Assembly (NCBI RefSeq): GCF_040117685.2
Contig: NZ_JBEDYP020000018.1
Span: 62,001-126,000 of the forward strand
Length of the DNA: 64,000 bases
Reading direction: 5' to 3'
Source: Gracilimonas sp040117685
Lineage (GTDB): Bacteria; Bacteroidota; Rhodothermia; Balneolales; Balneolaceae
Positions 35,046 to 42,787 of the stretch are shown here, piece by piece. The notes under the pieces are model-generated. The model was not told where the DNA came from and ran no database searches. It worked only from the letters and a program-made list of their open reading frames with translations. Positions within the stretch are counted from its first letter, which is position 1; each line of letters begins with the position of its first letter. Both the position numbers and the translations under genes were made by a program.

Positions 35046-36044
35046 TCACCAGCTAAAATTTATCTGGCTGTCAATTTTTTGCTCCATCAGATGAATAACC
35101 GGAGACCTGAAAGAATTGTTATCAATAATCTTTTTTCGGATCGAGAGTACCTCCTCCCAGTCAGAATAAACATCCTCAAGAACCAGTACTATGCTTTCTC
35201 TTTCGTCGATCAGTATTTTTGAATCGAGCCCCAATTCTTCTTCAACCCGAATAGCGTAAAGTACGGCCTGTCGATCTGTTTTAAACTCTCCCAGCTGCAG
35301 GATGAAATCAAAATCAACGTTAATCATTGAAGCCGGAAGTTCCTGTTTGGCAATGTAAATGTCTGAAACCGAGGTGGACTTCAGCACCTTGCTTTTCTCT
35401 TGCTCTGCCAAGCGCTCCGAGCTATACGGACCCATTCTGACTTTATACATCAGCGTATTAGGATCCTGATATCGATGCAGGTCAAATTCATACCTGGACT
35501 TCAAATCTGTCATGTAAGAATCTGCTCGATTTGGATTTGTAAAGGCCGCAAATTGAAGATCATATCTAAAGCCACCAGGCTCGAAATTTGTAGCAACTGT
35601 TTCATAACACTGATTCAGGACAGCCGCATCGGGGTAGTTGATTGAAAGGTTCTGGGTAAAGTTTGAAGCACTGCTCAAGTCCTGGAAAAGTCCTGTTCGA
35701 ACAGCATATAGTTTTCTTGGCTCATTGTACACTATATAAGAGCCGGAACCCAGGCTATAACTTTTCATAATTTTTGTGGCGGCTTCAAATGTTGAAAAGG
35801 CAGCAAGCTGAATTCCGTATCTGCATTTATTCAAGGTCAGTCTTTCAACAGCAATATTATACTCCAGTGAAATACCGCCGCCACTGTTGGCCGTTTGGGC
35901 GATATTGGTACCCGCAGTTATGGGTTCCTCGTTAACCTGAAAATCTTTAGGAACCAACAGCAATTGGAGCCCTTCCACAAAATCACCTTCTGGTATGGCT
36001 TCCACTTCAAATTCAATTTTTTCGGGGATGGATTTTACATTCAA
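35046..36044 (-). CDS. SPOR-repeat region, probably the C-terminal part of the usher
   Basis: A 332-residue open frame with three SPOR-like repeats (about 74-146, 160-232, 245-320). Each has the QLAAF/QFAAF/QLGEF opening strand and an A-x-R-x-G-type or similar closing strand. SPOR domains bind denuded peptidoglycan glycan strands. It has no signal peptide and starts at a poor TTG. Read upstream in the same frame across the C-run at 36087-36092, the sequence joins the usher smoothly (DYELPP then GKYELQVDPSQLDLLNVK). It is therefore best seen as the end of a single usher-SPOR protein of about 1,190 residues separated here by a one-base frame break. Independent translation is possible but less likely. 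Confidence 0.7.
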   Translation of the reverse strand: MNVKSIPEKIEFEVEAIPEGDFVEGLQLLLVPKDFQVNEEPITAGTNIAQTANSGGGISLEYNIAVERLTLNKCRYGIQLAAFSTFEAATKIMKSYSLGSGSYIVYNEPRKLYAVRTGLFQDLSSASNFTQNLSINYPDAAVLNQCYETVATNFEPGGFRYDLQFAAFTNPNRADSYMTDLKSRYEFDLHRYQDPNTLMYKVRMGPYSSERLAEQEKSKVLKSTSVSDIYIAKQELPASMINVDFDFILQLGEFKTDRQAVLYAIRVEEELGLDSKILIDERESIVLVLEDVYSDWEEVLSIRKKIIDNNSFRSPVIHLMEQKIDSQINFSW

Positions 36045-38560
36045 TAGGTCAAGCTGGGATGGGTCAACCTGAAGTTCATATTTTCCGGGGGGAGCTCATA
36101 ATCATAGAAGCTTCCATCAGAAAAGGTTCTGATCTCTTTGCTAAAGTCACCATTCTGCTGATCGAGCAAAAGCTTTAACCCTCCGATACCGTTACTTTTT
36201 CCATTAGCAATTTGTCTTTTTACGGACCCTTCCATAACACCGGACATATAGAAGGGAATTTCTACTTTTTTAAAGCGATTAGGATCAGTTATCAAACCAA
36301 ACTGATCGAACTCAGGTACTAACATGGGGTTGTCGAGCCCGTCTTCATTCATTTCCATATTATAGTAGTAATAGGGCTGCATCTGTGTGAAATATAAAAT
36401 CCCATTTTTCTGAATACTGCTTGCACCAGATCTACGAATTCGAACTGCGTTTCCGTTAATGGCCTGATCTTCATCCTTATCATAAGATCGGTTACCATTG
36501 TTATCTACGAATAACTGAATTGCTGTACCCGATCGTCCAACCTGGTCTCTGCTGGTAAATAAGAAGTTGTTGTAATTCGTATCATACCCTACGGAGCCGC
36601 GCACATTTTGAGTAAAACTGCTGTTATTCCTGATATTATTGTATGTGGTGTTTGTTCGAACTTTATTCAAATCGATGACAAGGCTAAACCTGATGGTGTT
36701 GTAATCAGCTCGAAAATTCCTGCCCACCGAGAGCTGGAAACGTCCTTGGTCAAAAACATTTCTCGAAATTAAAGCCTCTGCCGACTCAAATTGACTTAAG
36801 GTGGGCTGATATCGCATCTGTGCCCGTAAAAAAACCCCTCGAATGTAAGGAGGTAAATTTCTATTACGGGATACATTATAGGTTGCTGATGTCTCGATGT
36901 AGGAAGTGGCTGTCGGATTAAAAATGTCAACTTTACCTGCAAAACGATCACTATAGCCAATACGTAAATTCATTTTACCAACTCTTGAATTTGCATCGAA
37001 CCGTAAGGTAGTAGCACTCGTTGTTTCCCGGATCCTCGAAAAAGCAGAAGCTCTTACATTAAAGGATGTTCCAAACAAATTAAAAGGGTAAAAAGCAGAA
37101 GCAACCAATCTTTTGTCGTCATTAGAAGGGTTGTAGATGCTGAAGTCACCTGTGTATTCCGTATAATCGAAATTTATACTGGCAGAGTTAGGAAATATGG
37201 TATTGAAAACACCACGGTAATAAGCTTGGGAAGCGGCTTCAAAAGTTAAAATATAACTTGAAAGAATACGTGATGATACAGAAGAGGTAAAAGTAGGTAA
37301 TCCATCATTCAAGCCTTCGTAATATTCTACACCGGCTTTGGCAGTAAGCCAATCTGTAATTCCATAAGAACCGGTACCCTGGGCCGTAAGGTTTTGATTG
37401 GTATTGCCGACCACAGGGTTATCAAGCTGACCAAGGTTTACAGAATAGTTAAATACGCCGTTTGGTTGAAAGGTAAAAGGTACCTGAATACGTTCTGATC
37501 GCTCGATGATTTGGCCGGTGGGACCATAGATTTTCAGATCGAGTTGAGACGACCCGTAAGTGATAGGGGTCAGAAACCGGTAATCACCCATTTCATTTGC
37601 CTGCTGGAAGTCGATGAGAGCGTTGTTCATGTATAGTTCGACCTCGGACTGAGGAATAGTACTTCCCTGTACTACGTACTCATCAAAGAGTCGACGTGGT
37701 TCAATAGGTTCGTTAGAAATTCTGATACCGGTGTAGCCATTTCTGGCAACGCCGTCTGTATTTGTTTGACCAATGGTCAATTTTGTCAACCATGGTTGAT
37801 CCCTGTACATATAGCGCCAACGAAGGTTATCAGTAGATATATTGGAGAAGTTGCTGGAATAACTTCCAAAGATACTGCCCTGCAGATCACCACCGTATAA
37901 CTGTATTCCTAAATTCGTATTAGCATTGTATACATTACTTCCGGAACCCAAATTAGCTGAGAGATTGTAATCGACAAACCCCCCGTCTATAAAAGGACGT
38001 TCTCGGCCGTATCTTAAATCATATCTTACTTCCTGGTATCTATTGTCATCTGCGAGCCGTCTTCTTTGGGCACGTATTGCCTTTTCTATAGCGGGTAGCT
38101 CTTTATCTGTTTCTAAGTTGAGTGTAAGGTTGTTAAAGTCGATGGTGAAATCGAGTCCAAAAGCCCGGTAAAAAATATCTGCCCTTAGGTAAGAATCAAT
38201 TTCTTTGATAAGGTAGTCGTCAGCTGTGAGCTGAATACTCTTATCCCCGAATTTTATTTGATTGGCTCTTAAATCAATGTGATAGGGAGTTTGCTCGATA
38301 CCAAATTTACCGTTTAGAGACAGCCCATTGACCGTATGATCGATATCGAAAAGAGAAAAAACTTCACTGATGGGGAGGTAAAACTGGTCGTTTTTATAAT
38401 AGGATATAACAACCGAACCTATAATACCGCGATGACGAAATTCGAGATATACCTCAATCTCGTCATTATTATTGCCTTGCGCGTTGGAATTATTCGGGTT
38501 AAGAAAAAAGCATAAGACAATAATATTAAGCGTTAGTATTGTTTTTAACCAATGATTCAC
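36041..38560 (-). CDS. chaperone-usher-type outer-membrane usher, C-terminus frame-broken
   Basis: An 839-residue outer-membrane usher-like protein. After the signal (about 1-27) comes an N-terminal domain with the usher-like FYLPISEVFSLFDID motif (about 56-70). A barrel follows with GYTGIRISNEPIEPRRLFDEY, VELYMNNALIDFQQANEMGDYRF and QVPFTFQPNGVFNYSVNLG, the plug/barrel signatures of FimD/PapC-type ushers. The C-terminus has Ca-binding-type repeats (DNNGNRSYDKDED) and a carboxypeptidase-like sandwich. The last residues (ENMNFRLTHPSLTY) follow a CCCCCC run and are out of family; one extra C leads into the SPOR repeats. The start is a GTG overlapping the chaperone stop. It would assemble the DUF4402 subunits encoded upstream. 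Confidence 0.78.
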   Translation of the reverse strand: MNHWLKTILTLNIIVLCFFLNPNNSNAQGNNNDEIEVYLEFRHRGIIGSVVISYYKNDQFYLPISEVFSLFDIDHTVNGLSLNGKFGIEQTPYHIDLRANQIKFGDKSIQLTADDYLIKEIDSYLRADIFYRAFGLDFTIDFNNLTLNLETDKELPAIEKAIRAQRRRLADDNRYQEVRYDLRYGRERPFIDGGFVDYNLSANLGSGSNVYNANTNLGIQLYGGDLQGSIFGSYSSNFSNISTDNLRWRYMYRDQPWLTKLTIGQTNTDGVARNGYTGIRISNEPIEPRRLFDEYVVQGSTIPQSEVELYMNNALIDFQQANEMGDYRFLTPITYGSSQLDLKIYGPTGQIIERSERIQVPFTFQPNGVFNYSVNLGQLDNPVVGNTNQNLTAQGTGSYGITDWLTAKAGVEYYEGLNDGLPTFTSSVSSRILSSYILTFEAASQAYYRGVFNTIFPNSASINFDYTEYTGDFSIYNPSNDDKRLVASAFYPFNLFGTSFNVRASAFSRIRETTSATTLRFDANSRVGKMNLRIGYSDRFAGKVDIFNPTATSYIETSATYNVSRNRNLPPYIRGVFLRAQMRYQPTLSQFESAEALISRNVFDQGRFQLSVGRNFRADYNTIRFSLVIDLNKVRTNTTYNNIRNNSSFTQNVRGSVGYDTNYNNFLFTSRDQVGRSGTAIQLFVDNNGNRSYDKDEDQAINGNAVRIRRSGASSIQKNGILYFTQMQPYYYYNMEMNEDGLDNPMLVPEFDQFGLITDPNRFKKVEIPFYMSGVMEGSVKRQIANGKSNGIGGLKLLLDQQNGDFSKEIRTFSDGSFYDYELPPENMNFRLTHPSLTY
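36087..36092 (-). other. C6 tract (coding sense CCCCCCGG) at the usher/SPOR frame break
   Basis: Seen on the coding strand as GAGCT-CCCCCC-GGAAAA. With six C the usher frame stops 45-50 bases later; with seven C it continues through the SPOR repeats. The identical CCCCCCGG octamer sits at the break in the giant adhesin gene. Confidence 0.85.
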
Positions 38561-39384
38561 CTAAGCGAGTATTTGATTGTACTTGAAACCGGCTGCATTT
38601 GTACTATTTCATCAGATGAGACATCATTTCTTTGGGTAATAAATTCTACCCGGATTGAGTATTCTCCAGAAGACACATCATTAAGTGAAATATCCTGTTT
38701 ATGGGTGCCGCTAAAATAGAGGGTGGTTGAGCTTCTGGCCTGTTGTACAACGTTACCCTGGGAATCAATAAGTGAAGTAATTATAGAGCCAAGAAAAGGG
38801 GAGTTTCCTGTTCGCTCATAATTTGTGAGTACTTCCAATATGCCATCATCAGATACACGTGGCATTATTTGATTGACTGTGATTCCGGTATTCACAGATC
38901 CGACTTTATAATAAAGCCCTGTTACCTGTTCAACAATTAACCCAAGGCTTGCAGTTACCGTCTCAGTTTGTTCAAGTTCTACCGGAGGTGCTTCGGGAGT
39001 GGCACTTGTTTTAATTCTTGCCCAATAGGTGCCATCTTGCAAATCGTTGGGTGCAGCAATTCTGAGCCTTACAATCTGCCGCTGCCCTGGGTTAAGAACA
39101 AAATTCTGAGGGAAAGCACGCACGTTTTCTGCAATAGAATACTGTTCTGCACTTACAGAGTCATCTTCTACAATTCTTCGCTGACCCTCTTCATTTAATG
39201 CACTGTAACTAAATACAAAATCGATAGATATTTCCTGGTTCTCATTGGAGTTGTTAATCACCATATAGGTTCCGAACCTGGAGTTGTCATTTACAAAAAG
39301 GTTCGTTGGGGCAATGGTAACTTGTGATAGCCCAACTGATAACGTGCAAATACCAAGCAGTACTGTAAGTAATAGCTTTCTCAT
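38557..39384 (-). CDS. PapD-like periplasmic chaperone
   Basis: About 275 residues from the ATG at 39384; a longer in-frame extension lacks a signal-like start. Signal peptide (about 1-20), then a two-domain immunoglobulin-like protein. The N-terminal domain opens with VTIAPTNLFVNDNSRFGTYMV and contains the FVLNPGQRQIVRLRI strand typical of fimbrial chaperones; the second domain spans about 170-275. Such chaperones complete the fold of pilus subunits in the periplasm. The stop overlaps the usher GTG by 4 bases. The gene for a probable major subunit lies 154 bases upstream, behind a terminator. Confidence 0.8.
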   Translation of the reverse strand: MRKLLLTVLLGICTLSVGLSQVTIAPTNLFVNDNSRFGTYMVINNSNENQEISIDFVFSYSALNEEGQRRIVEDDSVSAEQYSIAENVRAFPQNFVLNPGQRQIVRLRIAAPNDLQDGTYWARIKTSATPEAPPVELEQTETVTASLGLIVEQVTGLYYKVGSVNTGITVNQIMPRVSDDGILEVLTNYERTGNSPFLGSIITSLIDSQGNVVQQARSSTTLYFSGTHKQDISLNDVSSGEYSIRVEFITQRNDVSSDEIVQMQPVSSTIKYSLR

Positions 39385-39487
39385 AACTCTATAGATTAAT
39401 GAATTCCCGATGCGGGTAATAGTAATGATTGTTAGCAACTTTTACCATCACATATTAATACCGGTTATTTGCTTGATTCGTAATAAA

Positions 39488-39519
39488 AAAAAAGCCCTGC
39501 CAACAAAAGGCAAGGCTTT
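39488..39519 (-). terminator. intrinsic terminator between the major subunit and chaperone genes
   Basis: On the minus strand AAAGCCTTGCC pairs with GGCAGGGCTTT (one mismatch), a 7-base loop and a run of ten T follow. It would stop most transcripts after the subunit gene, with limited read-through to chaperone and usher. Confidence 0.85.
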
Positions 39520-39537
39520 AAATCTATGTATTCAATA

Positions 39538-40083
39538 TCAGTCGTAGTACACTGAAAGTGTAAGATCTCCGGAATATTGTCCTTGATAATTACCAGCAGC
39601 AGCACCTGAATTAAGAGTACCACCTACGTAAACATAAGCAGTTGTAGCTGCAGTTGTAACGCTTGCAGTTCCTCCTGAGAAATCAGTTCCACCGTCAACA
39701 TCGCCATCAGTTTCAGTATAAGTAGCTGTAGCAGTAAATGGAATGTCGTCTTGCGCTGTACCACCGGAAAGGTCAGGAGTACCTTGGGGTGTTAAGTTAG
39801 CAGGAGCACTAAGTGAAAGAACAATAGCTTGTCCATTTGCCAAACTAGTCATTTGGAATTTACCAAGATTAGCTTCATTTGCAGTAGAAAGTGCTTCTGT
39901 AATACCACCATCAACATCACCGTCAAGTAGGGTTCCGAAATCAAGATTGTTTACAGCTGTTAAGGTAACATCAGTAACAACGTTAGCTGTTGCTGAAATA
40001 CTTGCTTGTCCTTGAGCCATGGCTGATGTAGCAGTTAAAGCAACCAATGCAAAAGCAGATAAAAGAGTTTTTAGAGTTTTCAT
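39538..40083 (-). CDS. DUF4402-type fimbrial subunit, probable major subunit
   Basis: A 181-residue secreted protein with signal peptide (about 1-23, ending TSAMAQ). The mature part shows the DUF4402 pattern: ISATANVVTDVTLTAVNNLDFGTL at the start, AYVYVGGTL, and a G-N-Y-x-G-Q-Y-x-G-D-L-T-L-S-V-Y-Y-D end. It is acidic, Gly/Thr/Ala-rich and nearly free of Cys and Lys. DUF4402 is related to the SCPU/spore-coat-U domains of sigma-fimbriae. It stands apart from the three upstream subunit genes by 239 bases and has its own terminator, which suggests separate, higher expression. Confidence 0.82.
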   Translation of the reverse strand: MKTLKTLLSAFALVALTATSAMAQGQASISATANVVTDVTLTAVNNLDFGTLLDGDVDGGITEALSTANEANLGKFQMTSLANGQAIVLSLSAPANLTPQGTPDLSGGTAQDDIPFTATATYTETDGDVDGGTDFSGGTASVTTAATTAYVYVGGTLNSGAAAGNYQGQYSGDLTLSVYYD

Positions 40084-40322
40084 AATCGTGAGATTTTATT
40101 GTTTGTTTAATTTCTGAAAGAAAATTATTGATCTTCTGAAAGCCTTCCTAGTTAGATACTCTTAATTAAAACGTCCTAACTGTTTGAGCAGAAACCATGT
40201 ATTTAATGTCCTAGATGATAATTTATACCACAAAAATACTTAAGCAGCTTCAGACTTATATTTAGATTTCTTTAATGTTTTGGCTTTCACCTTGTTAGTA
40301 CGAAGAAAATTGCAGATTGGAT

Positions 40323-40844
40323 TTAATCATAATCCACACTTAAAATCACTTCTCCGGTATAAATGCCATTAGGGATGTTACCTACTTCGATAGAACCATA
40401 AACATAAATATACAGCCGCTTCCAAATCTCGTTTGGATTAATAAGATTCGTATTGTCGTGAATAGAAACCATCCTACCACTTGCAGGTATTGAAGTTGAA
40501 GATGAGATAGAGTTAGTCCCCGTATTATTGTAAGACATATTTAATGTGAGGGGGATCTCTTCATTTATTCCCGTCTGATTATGAGTCAAAACCGCGGGGT
40601 ACTGAAGATTGATGTAAACGTTTTGGGTGTGAAAAGCTCTTATGCTGAAGACGCCCATGTTTACATCACCCAATTGAATCTCAGTTCTTCCTGTGTTGGA
40701 TATTAATGTTCCAAAGTCCAGGTTTTGTTCTACAGTTGCGCTCAATTCCGGTTCAACCTTTAATTGTAGGTTTATAAATTGAGCCTCAGCATGCAAGCCA
40801 AAGAGTAAAGAAAAGGCAATTGTGTGAAAAATTGCTTTAATCAT
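40323..40844 (-). CDS. DUF4402-type subunit
   Basis: About 173 residues from the ATG at 40844, which overlaps the stop of the previous gene; an upstream extension to 40901 is unlikely. Signal peptide (about 1-22, ending LHAEAQ), then LNFG-type strand as QNLDFGTLISNTGRTEIQLGD, and the family end GIYTGEVILSVDYD. It is a paralogue of the neighbouring subunits at low identity and may be a minor or adaptor subunit. Confidence 0.72.
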   Translation of the reverse strand: MIKAIFHTIAFSLLFGLHAEAQFINLQLKVEPELSATVEQNLDFGTLISNTGRTEIQLGDVNMGVFSIRAFHTQNVYINLQYPAVLTHNQTGINEEIPLTLNMSYNNTGTNSISSSTSIPASGRMVSIHDNTNLINPNEIWKRLYIYVYGSIEVGNIPNGIYTGEVILSVDYD

Positions 40845-41508
40845 AATAAATGGTAACCTGAATATCAGCAGAGTATGTACCAGAAATCTGACCACTGGCA
40901 TTTATTGATCCATATATAAATAAATAAGCACTTTCTTTCAGTACTTCTAAATTATATCCTTTATAGACAGGGGTAGGGGGAGGTCCCGGGGGGGCGGATG
41001 TACGGCTTAATATTGGAAATTGAGTACTTAGTACACCAGTTTGTTGACTGAAATCGATAGTAGTTTCGCCAATGTACCTGGTGTTATTAAGAGCTGATAC
41101 TTCACTGTCTTCTCCAAAATTTGAGTAAGCTCCTTTTAAAGTGAATGGCAGGGTACAATTTGCATTTGAACATCCATCCGTATCGAAAGGGGCAAGTAAT
41201 TCTATATCAATCAATACGTCGAGGTATTTTATTCCTTCCAGCTCAATGATAGCGGCGTCGGTAATTTCAATTTCTTTAACACCCTGATTTTGTGCAATGG
41301 TGCCAAAGTCTAAGTTGGGTTGTATTAACACCGGACTGATGGTTGTATATCTGCTGCTGAAGTCGCCGAAGTCAATTTCCTGAGCATAGAGGTTGCTCAT
41401 TGAAACTCCATGAAGCAGAAGAATAACTGCGGAATACATAAAACGCAAAAAGCCCTTCGAAAAGAAAAGCTTGAAATGCACTGCAGTTCTATGCGACCTG
41501 AAGATCAT
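40837..41508 (-). CDS. DUF4402-type subunit, longest of the set
   Basis: A 223-residue protein whose signal may start at the first Met or at a second Met near residue 24 (MYSAVILLLHG). Mature part: ISPVLIQPNLDFGTIAQNQGVKEI, a pair of cysteines (CSNANC, about residues 113-118) likely disulfide-bonded, a proline-rich loop (APPGPPPTPV), and the end GTYSADIQVTIYYD. The Cys pair and the loop, coded by a run of seven C, are not in its relatives. A tip-adhesin role is possible but unproven. It overlaps its neighbours on both sides. Confidence 0.68.
   Translation of the reverse strand: MIFRSHRTAVHFKLFFSKGFLRFMYSAVILLLHGVSMSNLYAQEIDFGDFSSRYTTISPVLIQPNLDFGTIAQNQGVKEIEITDAAIIELEGIKYLDVLIDIELLAPFDTDGCSNANCTLPFTLKGAYSNFGEDSEVSALNNTRYIGETTIDFSQQTGVLSTQFPILSRTSAPPGPPPTPVYKGYNLEVLKESAYLFIYGSINASGQISGTYSADIQVTIYYD
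40988..40994 (-). other. C7 tract within the long DUF4402 subunit gene
   Basis: Seven C in coding sense followed by GGG, inside the Pro-rich loop. The gene is open with seven, so length change here would truncate it. It is the longest C tract I noticed in the island. Confidence 0.7.
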
Positions 41509-42014
41509 ATGTAGTCTATTTCAATTGTGAAATCTCCTTCATAATTACCGGGAGCGGCATTTTCAATATTTACCCGGCCACCAACCCAGATGTAATATCT
41601 GCCTTCTTCGTTAAACTCGATATTTCTGTTATCCAGCTTTAACAATTCGGATGTTGATTGGTTATCCTCGTTGTTGCCCGAAAGCTCATATGTAAAAGTA
41701 AGCGTTGCATTACCATCTACCTGAGTTAACTCCCTTTCAGGTAAATAATTTAATCTGAATTCCGTATTAGGCATACCTACAGCAATCATGAAACCTGCAT
41801 TTAGGCTGTTCACCGGATTTACGTAGATTTCTCTTTGGCCGGGCTGGAGGTTTGGAAAGGTCATTGAATTAACGGTAATCAATTCAATTGAAGGGATGAC
41901 CACTGCACTTACATTGATACTGGCTGATACAACAGGTTCACCCAATTGATCCTGAGCTTTCAGAGGCTGAAAAGCACATAAATATAAAATGATTGCTAAG
42001 TAGAAATATTTCAT
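41505..42014 (-). CDS. DUF4402-type subunit, first gene of the operon
   Basis: A 169-residue secreted protein with signal peptide (about 1-20, ending PLKAQ). The mature part has INVSAVVIPSIELITVNSMTFPN and YYIWVGGRVNIENAAPGNYEGDF, with the family ending in IEIDYI. It overlaps the next gene by 4 bases (ATGA). Probably a subunit of the same surface fibre; its specific role is unknown. Confidence 0.72.
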   Translation of the reverse strand: MKYFYLAIILYLCAFQPLKAQDQLGEPVVSASINVSAVVIPSIELITVNSMTFPNLQPGQREIYVNPVNSLNAGFMIAVGMPNTEFRLNYLPERELTQVDGNATLTFTYELSGNNEDNQSTSELLKLDNRNIEFNEEGRYYIWVGGRVNIENAAPGNYEGDFTIEIDYI

Positions 42015-42329
42015 AAAAGTTCGATGTCTGAAACCTGTAAATTCTGGAAGTAATTTCTCGGTTACCTGAGAATAAAGCCAGTTAGTATATTTTAATTAGA
42101 GTATCGTAACCGGTTCGGTGTTCTAAATCTTTCAGCATAAAAAAACTACTTCATCATATATTAATACGAAGAGAATGAAAAGCCGGATTTCTACCAACTA
42201 CCTTTTAGCCAGCTAAGCCTCCAAAGCGTAGCTTTATACTTTTAGAAATATTCGGGCTTAATTGGACACCGAACTTTCCAATACCCTCTGGAGGGGAGGT
42301 GCTTGTTTTTAACTGATGTCAGTAATAGG
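42015..42329. other. non-coding interval upstream of the fimbrial operon
   Basis: About 315 AT-rich bases between the CBM-like gene and the first DUF4402 gene, both on the minus strand. It should hold the promoter of the fimbrial operon. A short GC hairpin (CCCTC...GAGGG near 42288-42300) may end the preceding transcript. No ORF here is convincing. Confidence 0.4.
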
Positions 42330-42716
42330 CTACCAGGCAAAGGCATTGAAATAGAGAGGAGGAAGTTCAAGCTCCCGGCCAGACAATCGAACTTTTCGGG
42401 GAAGCTGCTCCGTCTTTTTCTTTCCTTCCGGATGTACAATTTCAAAATTGTACTCCAGCTCACTGTTGGAGTATCGGGATGAAAAACGAACCTCAGCTGT
42501 GTAAATACTATCCACTGGATTGGAATCATGTAAACGGACAGGGCGAGTACTAATCGGGCTTAGGTTACCGGTTACCCTTATGTAATCCCTGCCCGGCACA
42601 AACGTACTGTCTTTAAGCATCGGGGTTAAATTGACATTGAATGTGACTTTGCTTTGTGCTTGCACGGTGATGGTACATGCGAGCAGGAAAACGGGGATAA
42701 AGAATAATCTTTTCAT
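42330..42716 (-). CDS. small secreted protein with CBM20/AMPK-like beta-sandwich
   Basis: A 128-residue secreted protein (signal peptide about 1-20, ending TVQAQ). The opening strand KVTFNVNLTPMLKDSTF followed by DYIRVTGNLSP resembles the first strands of starch-binding or AMPK-type carbohydrate-binding modules. The protein is basic in its second half. It lies between the fimbrial operon and the pilin-like trio on the same strand. Carbohydrate binding is inference from local similarity. Confidence 0.5.
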   Translation of the reverse strand: MKRLFFIPVFLLACTITVQAQSKVTFNVNLTPMLKDSTFVPGRDYIRVTGNLSPISTRPVRLHDSNPVDSIYTAEVRFSSRYSNSELEYNFEIVHPEGKKKTEQLPRKVRLSGRELELPPLYFNAFAW

Positions 42717-42787
42717 CGGTGATATAATCGTGTCTATGGTTTCTGAATAGTTGTTTTGAAAATTGAATATATAAGAACCTCTGCGGA

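Noticed and set aside
40150..40175. TCTTAA upstream of the major fimbrial subunit as a fifth operator copy
   Set aside because: The first arm is missing at the required spacing; only the right half matches.
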